Assembly (NCBI RefSeq): GCF_008806325.1
Contig: NZ_WACR01000008.1
Coordinates: forward strand, 1-64,000
Direction: 5' to 3'
Length of the DNA: 64,000 nt
From: Salibacter halophilus
GTDB taxonomy: Bacteria; Bacteroidota; Bacteroidia; Flavobacteriales_G; Salibacteraceae
Shown here: piece after piece, positions 1 to 7,931 of the stretch
Numbering within the stretch: position 1 is the stretch's first letter
How the letters are laid out: every line of letters starts with the position of its first letter
Position numbers and translations under genes: made by a program
Notes under the pieces: model-generated
Databases searched by the model: none
Told to the model about the DNA's origin: nothing
What the model saw: the letters and a program-made list of their open reading frames with translations, nothing else

Positions 1-2
1 TT

Positions 3-1589
3 GATGTTTGTATAAGTTCAAACTCAATAACACTAACAGGTGGAACACCAACTGGCGGAACATATTCCGGCCCCGGAGTATCAGGAACTCAATTCGACCC
101 ATCAGTAGCAGGAGTCGGAACGCATGTGATTACCTATTCTGTAACAAACAGTAACGGATGTACTGATTCCGACACAACAAGTATTACAGTAAATCCATTG
201 CCAACTGTTTCCTTCACTTCACCGGGCACATTCTGTGAAAGCGATGCAGCTATCACCCTAACAGGAGGCTCACCGACTGGCGGAACGTATTCCGGCACCG
301 GAGTAACAGGAGGTCAATTCGATCCATCAGCAGCCGGAACGGGAACCTACAGTCTGGTTTATACCTATTCAGATCCTAATGGCTGTAGTGATACAGCAAT
401 GACAACGGTGACTGTAAACCCAACCCCACAGGTTACACTACCATCATTAACCGACAGATGTATCGATGCCGGAGTTGTAACACTTCCAGCAGGCTCACCA
501 TCAGGCGGGACGTATTCCGGCCCGGGAGTAACAGGAAATCAGTTTGATCCATCCGTAGCCGGAGTTGGCACACACAATATTGTTTACTCATTCACTAGCA
601 CAAATGGCTGCACGGGATCAGACACCCAACAGGTTGAAGTGAATCCATTGCCGACAGTGAATTTAGATTTAGACACCTCACTTTGTGAGTCGGCTGATAC
701 GCTTTTACTTTCAGGAGGTACTCCTCAGGGAGGAGTTTTCAGCGGAAATGGAGTTACTGGAAACACATTCAATATCTCACAAGCCGGGTTAGGAACTACA
801 GTTGTTCAGTATGAGTTTACTGACTCCAATGGCTGCTTGAACAGTGATAGCGGAACGGTAGAGGTTCTGAGTAATCCGTCTGTTTCGTTGGGATCTGACA
901 TTGATATTTGTGAGGGATTACAGGATACACTTGTAGCAACTGGTGCTTCGACTTATACCTGGTCTACAGGCTCACAGACAAACTCAATTATTGTTTCTCC
1001 AATGAATGACACTTCATACAGTGTAGTAGGAGAAGGGTCAAACGGCTGTTTGGGATCAGACACAATAGATGTGACAGTACTGGAGAGTCCGCAAGTTGAA
1101 TTGAATGAAATAGACACAGTTTGTGCTGATACGGTATTTAGCATTGACGCAGGATCTGGCTACAGTTCTTACTTGTGGAATAATGGTGAAACCACACAGT
1201 CTATTGATGTAGGTCCTTTTGTTCAGGATACGGGATATTCTTATGTAGTAGTCGTTCAAAATAGTGCTGGATGTTCAGGAATTGATACAGTATCATTTGC
1301 GGTTATAGATTGTGATCCGAGCGGAATTATAACGGAGGATCCACGCTCAGTAAGGTTGTATCCAAATCCGAGTAATGGAGTATTCACAGTGGAATCTGAA
1401 GACTGGTATGGAGATGCAAAAGTTGAAGTGATATCTTCTACAGGCGTACTCGTACACAAGTCGAATATCAGTGATCAGTCTTACTGGAAAAAGAGGTTTG
1501 ATTTGAGTGAAGCGAGTAATGGTGTTTACTTCTTTACGATCAAAACACCAACTAAAGTATTCCAAAAAAGAATCATTATCAATCGATAA
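3..1589 (+). CDS. T9SS-secreted repeat protein (C-terminal part; start lies before the window)
   Basis: The frame is open from base 3, so the 5' end is cut by the window edge; the first in-window ATG at 126 is unlikely to be the real start. The visible part has four tandem modules of about 75 residues. Each carries a Gly-rich core like GGTYSGPGV and FDPSVAG, then an NGC segment; the period is about 225 bases (for example 39 to 264). Two less regular Ig-like modules with SNGC/SAGC motifs follow. The end is a type A sorting domain beginning RLYPNPSNGVF and ending in a basic IINR, the signal for export by the type IX system and attachment to the surface. Family knowledge suggests an adhesin or matrix protein; ligand unknown. 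Confidence 0.9.
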   Translation, partial: DVCISSNSITLTGGTPTGGTYSGPGVSGTQFDPSVAGVGTHVITYSVTNSNGCTDSDTTSITVNPLPTVSFTSPGTFCESDAAITLTGGSPTGGTYSGTGVTGGQFDPSAAGTGTYSLVYTYSDPNGCSDTAMTTVTVNPTPQVTLPSLTDRCIDAGVVTLPAGSPSGGTYSGPGVTGNQFDPSVAGVGTHNIVYSFTSTNGCTGSDTQQVEVNPLPTVNLDLDTSLCESADTLLLSGGTPQGGVFSGNGVTGNTFNISQAGLGTTVVQYEFTDSNGCLNSDSGTVEVLSNPSVSLGSDIDICEGLQDTLVATGASTYTWSTGSQTNSIIVSPMNDTSYSVVGEGSNGCLGSDTIDVTVLESPQVELNEIDTVCADTVFSIDAGSGYSSYLWNNGETTQSIDVGPFVQDTGYSYVVVVQNSAGCSGIDTVSFAVIDCDPSGIITEDPRSVRLYPNPSNGVFTVESEDWYGDAKVEVISSTGVLVHKSNISDQSYWKKRFDLSEASNGVYFFTIKTPTKVFQKRIIINR

Positions 1590-1610
1590 CCTGATGAATA
1601 GATTTTGATA

Positions 1611-1643
1611 GAAAAGCTCACCAATTTGGTGGGCTTTTCTTTT
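1611..1643 (+). terminator. Rho-independent terminator after the T9SS repeat protein
   Basis: GAAAAGCTCACCA pairs with TGGTGGGCTTTTC (one G-T wobble) around a short AT loop, and a T run follows directly. Confidence 0.85.
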
Positions 1644-1668
1644 AAATGAGATTATTCACTTAATCGTA

Positions 1669-1676
1669 TATATTTG
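1669..1676 (+). promoter_or_regulatory. Bacteroidota -7 box TATATTTG
   Basis: This matches the TAnnTTTG consensus of Bacteroidota housekeeping promoters, 16 bases before the ATG at 1693. No clear -33 TTG is at the usual spacing. Confidence 0.5.
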
Positions 1677-1692
1677 CGGCAAACTCGAACCG

Positions 1693-2445
1693 ATGGTCAA
1701 CAACAAAAAGGTCGTAGTTGTAATGCCTGCATACAACGCTTCAAGGACCCTTGAAAAAACCTACAATGAAATCCCACGGGATCTTGTCGATGAAGTAATT
1801 CTGGTTGATGATAAAAGCCAGGATAATACTTCTGAGTTGGCAAAAAAGTTAGGTATCGATCACATCATCACTCATCAAAAAAACAAGGGGTACGGAGGAA
1901 ACCAAAAGTCCTGCTACAATAAAGCCCTCGAAATTGGAGCTGATATTGTTATCATGGTTCATCCCGATTATCAATACACGCCCAAGTTGATTCCTTCAAT
2001 GTGCTACATCATTGCAAATGACCTTTATCAGGTTGTGTTGGGATCACGTATTTTGGGAAAAGGAGCTCTAAAAGGTGGAATGCCCATTTACAAATACATT
2101 GCGAATAGAATTTTGACTTTGACGCAAAACCTGTTGATGAATCAAAAGTTGTCAGAATATCACACAGGCTACAGAGCATTCTCAAGAGAAGTACTTGAAA
2201 GCATCGATTTTGATGTGAATTCTGATGATTTCGTTTTTGATAACCAAATGCTTGCTCAAATTTGCTTTGCCGGTTTTGAAATTGCTGAGGTAACATGCCC
2301 AACAAAATACTTTGAAGAAGCTTCGTCAATCAATTTTAAAAGATCATCAGTTTACGGGCTGGGAGTTATCTGGACGTCATTAGCCTATCGTATCCAAAAA
2401 ATAGGATTGACAAAATTCAAGATTTTCAGGCGCCCGGTTCGGTAG
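1693..2445 (+). CDS. Glycosyltransferase family 2 (polyprenol-phosphate sugar transferase type)
   Basis: A GT-A fold enzyme that would move a sugar from a nucleotide donor to a lipid or glycan acceptor at the inner face of the membrane. The GT2 start VVMPAYNASRTL (residues 9-20), the nucleotide-binding VILVDDKSQDNT (35-46) and a DxD-like HPDYQY (90-95) are visible. At 250 residues it has only the catalytic domain, like DPM1-type enzymes, with no membrane helices. Its last 20 bases overlap the converging glycosyltransferase gene, so the two may serve the same glycan pathway without forming an operon. The exact substrate cannot be told from sequence. Confidence 0.85.
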   Translation: MVNNKKVVVVMPAYNASRTLEKTYNEIPRDLVDEVILVDDKSQDNTSELAKKLGIDHIITHQKNKGYGGNQKSCYNKALEIGADIVIMVHPDYQYTPKLIPSMCYIIANDLYQVVLGSRILGKGALKGGMPIYKYIANRILTLTQNLLMNQKLSEYHTGYRAFSREVLESIDFDVNSDDFVFDNQMLAQICFAGFEIAEVTCPTKYFEEASSINFKRSSVYGLGVIWTSLAYRIQKIGLTKFKIFRRPVR

Positions 2446-3451
2446 TTTTGGTCAGATCCAGAGCTTCCTCAACAGCTTGTTTCACTTCGTTAACATCGAT
2501 TTTTTCCATTCCCTTAAATGGTGGTTTGTACCACTTTCTATCTCCCAGCTTGGAGTATGGACGATCCCGGTAATCTTTTGGTTCAATGATTTTTGATCCT
2601 TTCCCGGGCATGTATGGATACATTCCAAATTCAGGCACTGTGGCACCCCAAATTGAAATAACAGGCTTTTTAAATGCTGCTGCGATGTGCATCAAACCGG
2701 TGTCGTGAGAAATGACCACTTCAGCTTGATTGACTAAACTCGCTGATTCGTTGAGGCTCAACTCACCACAGGTGTTTTTAACTTCATGGTCAGATCCCTG
2801 CTCAATTAACTTTCCCGTTTCGTAGTCCTCAGGGCCACCTAGAAGAATGACGGGTAGAGGCAGTGCATTACAAATTTCAATAATCTTTGTAGCTGGCATT
2901 ACTTTGCCTACATGCTGGCCGCCAATAGCAATAGCTACATATTGCTTTGAGAATGGCTCTGACAGTGATGATTTATCGAGAAATTCATCTTTTGGGATGA
3001 AATAATCCAGTCCTTTATTGTCGTTCTCAATTCCAAAAGCTTTTGTCGTGTCCATGTAGCGATCAACGATGTGCTTTTTGGGCATCAGGTTGATCTTGAA
3101 ATTTACATAGAGCCATTTTTCTATGTTGTGCTTCTTGAAAGTGAATGCCAGGGTGCCGATTAATCTTTTAACCTGAGCTGATCGAAGGTTGTTGTGCAAG
3201 TCAAAAATGTAGTCGTACCCTTCATTTTGAAGCTTTTCAGCTACTTCGCTAACTTTTTTTTCGATGTAAATTACTTCATCGAGATAAGGGTTGGTTTTGA
3301 CAATTGGTTTGAATTGTTCTTTTGTAATGAGATGTACTTCGTTGTTTCCTTCATTGAGTTGTTGTTTGACACAACGAATGACAGGAGTCGTGAGCACGAT
3401 GTCGCCAATGGAGCTAAACCTGATGATTAATACCCTTACTTTCGGATTCAT
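2426..3451 (-). CDS. Glycosyltransferase family 9 (heptosyltransferase-like)
   Basis: The 341-residue protein starts with RVLIIRFSSIGDIVLTTPV, the N-terminal GT-B signature of the RfaF/WaaF family. SHDTGLMHIAAA at residues 248-259, followed by KPVISIWG, is the donor-binding signature of the C-terminal half. Family members add heptose or related sugars to the lipopolysaccharide core on the cytoplasmic side of the inner membrane. Length is normal. The 3' end overlaps the converging GT2 gene by 20 bases. The gene holds two copies of the dispersed GGTCAGANCC word. Whether the donor is ADP-heptose cannot be decided. Confidence 0.85.
   Translation of the reverse strand: MNPKVRVLIIRFSSIGDIVLTTPVIRCVKQQLNEGNNEVHLITKEQFKPIVKTNPYLDEVIYIEKKVSEVAEKLQNEGYDYIFDLHNNLRSAQVKRLIGTLAFTFKKHNIEKWLYVNFKINLMPKKHIVDRYMDTTKAFGIENDNKGLDYFIPKDEFLDKSSLSEPFSKQYVAIAIGGQHVGKVMPATKIIEICNALPLPVILLGGPEDYETGKLIEQGSDHEVKNTCGELSLNESASLVNQAEVVISHDTGLMHIAAAFKKPVISIWGATVPEFGMYPYMPGKGSKIIEPKDYRDRPYSKLGDRKWYKPPFKGMEKIDVNEVKQAVEEALDLTKTTEPGA
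2450..2459 (+). repeat. Dispersed word GGTCAGATCC
   Basis: Within the GT9 gene; coding strand reads D-L-T near its C terminus. Confidence 0.85.
2788..2797 (+). repeat. Dispersed word GGTCAGATCC
   Basis: Within the GT9 gene; coding strand reads G-S-D. Confidence 0.85.
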
Positions 3452-3489
3452 ACGACTCGATAAAAAGTTGGCGCGAAGCTAATAATTCT

Positions 3490-3499
3490 GGCTCTGACC
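3490..3499 (-). repeat. Dispersed word GGTCAGAGCC
   Basis: In the 54-base spacer between the GT9 and PorV/PorQ-family genes. Confidence 0.85.
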
Positions 3500-3505
3500 A
3501 TTAGC

Positions 3506-4609
3506 TTACTCGTGAATATGGAACTTGAGGGAAAAGACGTTTGAATAGAGCAAGCCAGAAGTAGAGCCTACATCAGTGAGTGCGTAATCAATTGCTAAAT
3601 CTCCAAGACCGAGAATGTTGCGCAAATAAAGACCAACTCCCAGGTTTGGCTGAAAAGTAGTTTCCTTGTAGTTCCCAACTTCTGCTTTTACACGTTGAAA
3701 ATTGCCTACACCGCCACGCAAGTAAATGAGTTTGTCGTAGCTAACTTCGAGTCCAAAATGCGGATCAACACTCACAGGATCTGACTGAATAACCGTTTGG
3801 CGTTGGCCATCAAAAGTGATGTCGGCATTGAGCTCAGGGAGCAGTCTGAATTTTTCGTTTCCAAAATAGATTTTGTAGCCACCCCCTACGATTAGTCGAG
3901 GTGGAGTAATTTCAAGATCGTTTTGTGGTAGTTCGTTATCAGTTTGTAGAAAGACTTCTTTGGTTCGGTCGTCAAGACTGTAGCTCCAGGCGTTGAAAGT
4001 GGAAGTTACGTCTCTTGCAGCAGCACCTAACAGCCAGTTGTTTTTTTCATATTTAACGCCAAGATCGATTCCAAACCCCCAGGCCTCAGCAAAATCTCCA
4101 ATTTGGCGATGAATGATTTTTGCGCTTCCGCCTGCTGATAGACCTTCAACTTTGAGCTTTTTAGCGAAGGAAATAAGCGCTGCGTAATCAGCAGCAGAAA
4201 ACTTTTCAATTCGGTTGTAATCGGGCTGACCTGTATTTGGGTCGATAAGGTTGACGGTGTTTTGAATATCGTCAACGCCAAACCGAATGAGTGATATGCC
4301 TATTACACCAGATTCAATTGGAATTGCTGCTGCTCCGTAATCGAAGTTGGCAATGCCCGCAAAATATTCAGAGTGCATTAATGACCCCTGAACTTTACCG
4401 GTTACGCCTGTCAATCCGGCCGGATTCCAGTATGCTGAATGCACATCATTACTCGATGCCACAACAGAGTTTGACATGCCAAGTGCTCGAGCTCCCACAC
4501 CAATACTGAGGAATTCATTACTGTATTTTCTCGTTTCCTGAGCAAAATAAGAATTAGTAAACCCCATTAATGAGAAAAGAAATAGATATTTTAGAATGAT
4601 ATTATTCAT
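3506..4609 (-). CDS. PorV/PorQ-family outer-membrane protein
   Basis: A predicted 14-strand FadL-like barrel related to T9SS components PorV and PorQ. Visible evidence is a signal peptide ending SYFAQ, then the family segment GVGARALGMSNS and AYWNPAGLTG near the mature N terminus, and many alternating-hydrophobic strands. I chose the ATG at 4607-4609 over the one at 4622-4624 because it puts the basic and hydrophobic signal sequence at the start; the longer form adds only MLACK. It is not a clear match to PorV (lipoprotein attachment shuttle) or to PorQ, so a specific name is not given. It sits alone, 54 bases from the GT9 gene. Confidence 0.8.
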   Translation of the reverse strand: MNNIILKYLFLFSLMGFTNSYFAQETRKYSNEFLSIGVGARALGMSNSVVASSNDVHSAYWNPAGLTGVTGKVQGSLMHSEYFAGIANFDYGAAAIPIESGVIGISLIRFGVDDIQNTVNLIDPNTGQPDYNRIEKFSAADYAALISFAKKLKVEGLSAGGSAKIIHRQIGDFAEAWGFGIDLGVKYEKNNWLLGAAARDVTSTFNAWSYSLDDRTKEVFLQTDNELPQNDLEITPPRLIVGGGYKIYFGNEKFRLLPELNADITFDGQRQTVIQSDPVSVDPHFGLEVSYDKLIYLRGGVGNFQRVKAEVGNYKETTFQPNLGVGLYLRNILGLGDLAIDYALTDVGSTSGLLYSNVFSLKFHIHE

Positions 4610-4677
4610 TTTGCAGGCGAGCAAATTTAACTGAATAACTCATTTAGCTTAAAAAAATTGCCTTAATTGTAACTGAA

Positions 4678-5667
4678 GTGCGAGAAAAGAAGAATTTACA
4701 TATTCAGGTAATTGTTTTATTGGTCGGAACCGGGCTTATGATGATCAAGTTTGGTGCCTGGTGGATCAGTAATTCAAATGCGATATTGACCGATGCTGCT
4801 GAAAGCATTGTCAATGTAGTAGCAGCTGCACTGGGTGTGTATGCACTTTACCTGTCCTCGCTTCCGCGCGACAAAAACCATCCTTATGGTCATGGGAAAG
4901 CTGAATTTTTATCAGCCGGTGTTGAGGGTAGTTTGGTTCTGACCGCGGGAGTCATAATGATTGTGAAATCAGTTTACGGGTTTACTGAAGAGCGTGAACT
5001 AGGAGCAATTGATTATGGCTTGTACATTGTGATTTTTGCTGGAGTTGTCAATCTGGTTATGGGGCTAATTCTCAAAAAGCGCGGTAAAAAAGTAAATTCA
5101 TTAGCACTTGAATCGAGTGGGAATCATTTGCTCAGTGATGTGTATTCAACAATTGGGTTAGTAGCAGGGTTGATTTTACTCTACTTTTTTCCATACACAT
5201 GGATTGATAACGCTCTCGCCATACTCTTTGGTGGAATAATCGCATTTAGTGGATTAAAAATAGTAAGAAAATCTGTTGCAGGTATCATGGATGAAGTAGA
5301 TGAACAACTTATTAACGAGCTTGTTCGTCATTTAAATAAGCATCGCAAGCCGGAGTGGATCGACATTCATAATTTTAGAGTAGTGAAATACGGTCCCAAA
5401 CTACACATCGATTCGCATCTTACACTACCTTACTATTTTGATGTGGAAAGAATGCACGATGAGGTTGAGCAGGTGAATAAGGTGGTGAATGATTTTGCAG
5501 GAGAAAAAGTAGAGATGTTTATCCATGTTGACCCCTGCATTGAGGAAGCTTGCGCTTATTGTTTGATGGAGGATTGCCCGGTTCGTAAACATGCTTTAAA
5601 AGAGAAAATAGACTGGAATTATTCCAACGTTATAAAAAACCAAAAACACGCCTACCAAAAATCTTAA
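4678..5667 (+). CDS. Cation diffusion facilitator family transporter
   Basis: An inner-membrane metal/proton antiporter of the FieF/CzcD type that would export zinc, iron, cobalt or cadmium. Six predicted helices span the first ~200 residues. The helix 2 segment with LTDAAES, the loop HPYGHGKAEF (residues 68-77) and the helix 5 segment NHLLSDVYS carry the expected metal-site residues. A cytoplasmic ferredoxin-like domain follows with HNFRV and HIDSHL. The last 40 residues add a Cys-rich tail with CIEEACAYCLMEDC, a possible extra metal site. The start is GTG at 4678; the next ATG would remove most of helix 1. It diverges from the PorV/PorQ-family gene. Confidence 0.9.
   Translation: MREKKNLHIQVIVLLVGTGLMMIKFGAWWISNSNAILTDAAESIVNVVAAALGVYALYLSSLPRDKNHPYGHGKAEFLSAGVEGSLVLTAGVIMIVKSVYGFTEERELGAIDYGLYIVIFAGVVNLVMGLILKKRGKKVNSLALESSGNHLLSDVYSTIGLVAGLILLYFFPYTWIDNALAILFGGIIAFSGLKIVRKSVAGIMDEVDEQLINELVRHLNKHRKPEWIDIHNFRVVKYGPKLHIDSHLTLPYYFDVERMHDEVEQVNKVVNDFAGEKVEMFIHVDPCIEEACAYCLMEDCPVRKHALKEKIDWNYSNVIKNQKHAYQKS
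4935..4944 (-). repeat. Dispersed word GGTCAGAACC
   Basis: In the cation transporter; read V-L-T in a helix. Confidence 0.85.
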
Positions 5668-5679
5668 ACAGTGAAGAGA

Positions 5680-6048
5680 ATGAACAAGTTAATCGCGATT
5701 TTATGTCTTTTGGGAATTGTGTTTTTAATCGACTCGTGTGAATACAATAATGAAGAGGAGCTCTATCCAGAAAATGAATCCTCAACAAATTGCGATACAA
5801 CTTCAATTACTTATGCCTCAGGAATAGAAACGATTATTTTGGATAATTGTGCTCTTTCTGGTTGTCATGATGGAAGTTCTGGCTTGCCGGCAATAAACAA
5901 CTACACTTCAGTGAAAAAATATGTTGATAATGGTTTGCTGGAACAGCGTGTTCTCGTTCAAAAAGATATGCCACCATCCGGCCCGCTTTCAACTTGCAAT
6001 CAGCAAAAAATAAGAAGTTGGCTTATGGATGGAGCGCCACAAAATTAA
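5680..6048 (+). CDS. Small cytochrome-like lipoprotein
   Basis: The ATG at 5680 gives a lipoprotein signal with a lipobox around LIDSC; a GTG at 5671 would add three residues. After lipid-anchor processing about 100 residues remain. They contain CALSGCHDG, a CX4CH variant of the heme-binding motif seen in PSCyt1-like domains of Bacteroidota. A later PPSGPLS and CNQQKIRSWLMDGAP resemble the distal methionine region and C-terminal helix of small c-type cytochromes, with DMPPSGPL supplying the methionine. It is the first gene of a tight run with the OB-fold, YceI and DUF5777 genes (spacers of 3-6 bases). Heme binding is inferred, not proven, because the motif is not CXXCH. Confidence 0.75.
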   Translation: MNKLIAILCLLGIVFLIDSCEYNNEEELYPENESSTNCDTTSITYASGIETIILDNCALSGCHDGSSGLPAINNYTSVKKYVDNGLLEQRVLVQKDMPPSGPLSTCNQQKIRSWLMDGAPQN

Positions 6049-6054
6049 AGAGCT

Positions 6055-6441
6055 ATGAAAAAAATTTTATTCGCATTAGTTATTGCCGTGCTCGTTGTTG
6101 CGGCTTACGGGATTTACCAGTGGAACAAACCACACCGCGATGTTCAGGGTGAAGAAACTAAACTTATCTTGTCATCAGATTCGCTTCAAATGCTCTACGG
6201 TCAGAACCCGGATAGCGCGAACAAGATGTTCCTCGATCAGGCTGTTGTCGTGAAAGGTGAGGTTCAATCAATAGAAGGCGATAGCACAACCACTGTTTTA
6301 TTGCCTGGAGCAGCTTGTAGCATGGAAGTTGATAAGCTATCAGTGAAAAAAGGAGATAAAGTAAAGATTAAAGGAATCTGCACCGGTTATGATGACCTTT
6401 TTCAGGAGGTCAGAATTGACAGAGGTGTACTAATTCAATAA
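6055..6441 (+). CDS. Membrane-anchored OB-fold protein (tRNA_anti-like)
   Basis: A 128-residue protein with one N-terminal hydrophobic helix (about residues 4-22) and a small beta domain. FLDQAVVVKGEVQSI and KKGDKVKIKGICTGYDD look like the strands of the tRNA_anti-like OB folds found in the Bacteroidota envelope. It sits 6 bases after the cytochrome-like gene and 3 bases before the YceI gene, so they are almost certainly co-transcribed. Function is unknown; despite the domain name nothing links it to tRNA. It carries one GGTCAGAACC word, read as YGQNPD. Confidence 0.75.
   Translation: MKKILFALVIAVLVVAAYGIYQWNKPHRDVQGEETKLILSSDSLQMLYGQNPDSANKMFLDQAVVVKGEVQSIEGDSTTTVLLPGAACSMEVDKLSVKKGDKVKIKGICTGYDDLFQEVRIDRGVLIQ
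6199..6208 (+). repeat. Dispersed word GGTCAGAACC
   Basis: In the OB-fold gene; read G-Q-N. Confidence 0.85.
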
Positions 6442-6444
6442 ACT

Positions 6445-6990
6445 ATGAAACAGCTATTAATTATTGCTTTTACTGTATTGTCAACAGTGGCCTACAGTCA
6501 AAAATACTTCACGAGAAGTGGCGAGATCAGTTTTTACAGTTCAACTCCGGTTGAAGATATTGAAGCCCATTCAAATTCAGCATCGAGTATTTTTGATGCA
6601 AAAACAGGAGCGGCTGAGTTTTCTGTCCCTATGAAGTCCTTTCAGTTTGAAAAAGCACTCATGCAGGAGCATTTCAACGAAAACTATGTAGAGAGTGACG
6701 AATTTCCAAAAGGAACATTTAAGGGAAAGTTCACAAACATTGAAAACGTAGATTTCTCTAAAAAGGGTGAATATCCGGTAAATGTTGAAGGTGAACTCAC
6801 TATTCACGGGGTTACAAAAGAAATTAAAACATCAGGTTACTTCATTATTGATAATGGAATTAAAGGTGAAGCCCAGTTTACTGTGAGTCCTTCAGATTTT
6901 GATATCGAAATTCCTGATGTGGTGCGCGATAAAATCGCCAAAGTGATTAAGATCAAAGTATCCATGAATTACAAAGAATTCAAGCGATGA
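6445..6990 (+). CDS. YceI family protein
   Basis: A secreted lipocalin-like barrel of the YceI family, whose members bind polyisoprenoid or other amphiphilic molecules in the periplasm. A signal peptide ends near VAYSQ. The family pattern is visible as YFTRSGEISFYSS at the mature start, FEKALMQEHFNENYVESDEFP in the middle, and GELTIHGVTKEI towards the end. Length of 181 residues is typical. The last four bases (ATGA) overlap the start of the DUF5777 barrel gene, which suggests translational coupling. Confidence 0.9.
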   Translation: MKQLLIIAFTVLSTVAYSQKYFTRSGEISFYSSTPVEDIEAHSNSASSIFDAKTGAAEFSVPMKSFQFEKALMQEHFNENYVESDEFPKGTFKGKFTNIENVDFSKKGEYPVNVEGELTIHGVTKEIKTSGYFIIDNGIKGEAQFTVSPSDFDIEIPDVVRDKIAKVIKIKVSMNYKEFKR

Positions 6991-7895
6991 AGAATAGTTT
7001 AAAACTCTCCCTCGCAACGCTGCTGCTATTTTCTGGCAATCTTCTCTTTTCTCAAAATGACACGAGTATGCTTTCCATGCTCGATCCTGAAGAAGAAACT
7101 GTTTATGTAGGGTCAACTTATAAATCTACCCGAATTGTCAATTCACATTCTCTAAAGACAACCCCAAAAGGTGTTCTCGACTTTCGAATAGCACACCGTT
7201 TCGGATTTGTAAATACCGGAATTTACGAGATGTTTGGATTGGATCAGGCTACGATTCGCTTAGGATTTGATTACGGTATTACAGATTGGTTGATGGTTGG
7301 TGTTGGAAGAAGCTCGTTTGATAAAACATATGATGGCTTTGTCAGAGCCAAAATACTTCGACAGTCAACAGGAGCTAAAGAAATGCCTATTTCACTTCAA
7401 TATTTAGCAACAACCGAAGTAAACACACTAAAGTGGGAAAACCCAGATCGTGACAACCTTTTTTCCTCCCGATTGGCTTACACTCATCAATTGATCATCG
7501 GTCGTAAATTTTCAAAATCGCTCACCTTGCAGTTGATGCCAACACTTGTTCATCGGAACCTGGTCGAAAATAAAGACCTGAGTAACGATGTGCTCGCACT
7601 TGGTGGCGGAGGTCGCGTGAAGATCACGAACCGTGTGGCAATTACCGGTGAGTATTATTACGTATTACCTGATCAAATCCAGGATACTTATGAAAATTCT
7701 ATTGCAATTGGAGTAGACATTGAAACTGGCGGACACGTTTTCCAACTTCATGTTACCAACTCAACTCCAATGGTTGAAAATGGATTCGTTACTCAAACTA
7801 CAGGAAATCCTTTTGATGGAGACATTCATTTTGGGTTCAATATTTCCAGAGTCTTTACACTCGTAAAACCAAAATCATTCAGAAAATCCAAATAA
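6987..7895 (+). CDS. DUF5777 family beta-barrel protein
   Basis: A predicted outer-membrane barrel of 302 residues. A signal peptide ends around LLFSQ. The mature protein starts with YVGSTYKSTRIVNSHS and then FRIAHRFGF, the usual opening of DUF5777 proteins, followed by alternating strands to a final FGFNISRVF. In Bacteroidota this family is often found beside YceI and small cytochrome-like genes, as here, which suggests one envelope function for the whole run. That function is not known to me. It is the last gene before the pssA promoter. Confidence 0.85.
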   Translation: MKNSLKLSLATLLLFSGNLLFSQNDTSMLSMLDPEEETVYVGSTYKSTRIVNSHSLKTTPKGVLDFRIAHRFGFVNTGIYEMFGLDQATIRLGFDYGITDWLMVGVGRSSFDKTYDGFVRAKILRQSTGAKEMPISLQYLATTEVNTLKWENPDRDNLFSSRLAYTHQLIIGRKFSKSLTLQLMPTLVHRNLVENKDLSNDVLALGGGGRVKITNRVAITGEYYYVLPDQIQDTYENSIAIGVDIETGGHVFQLHVTNSTPMVENGFVTQTTGNPFDGDIHFGFNISRVFTLVKPKSFRKSK

Positions 7896-7918
7896 GCTGG
7901 CAGGCAGAATGATTCAGC

Positions 7919-7926
7919 TATATTTG
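7919..7926 (+). promoter_or_regulatory. -7 box TATATTTG very close to pssA
   Basis: A full match to TAnnTTTG ends only 5 bases before the pssA ATG at 7932. Transcription would begin at about the A of the start codon, so the mRNA may be leaderless. Confidence 0.5.
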
Positions 7927-7931
7927 CAGCT

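Noticed and set aside
3-800. CRISPR-like array in the first 800 bases
   Set aside because: The repeats are about 225 bases long, in frame and coding for Gly-rich modules; no short direct repeats with unique spacers.
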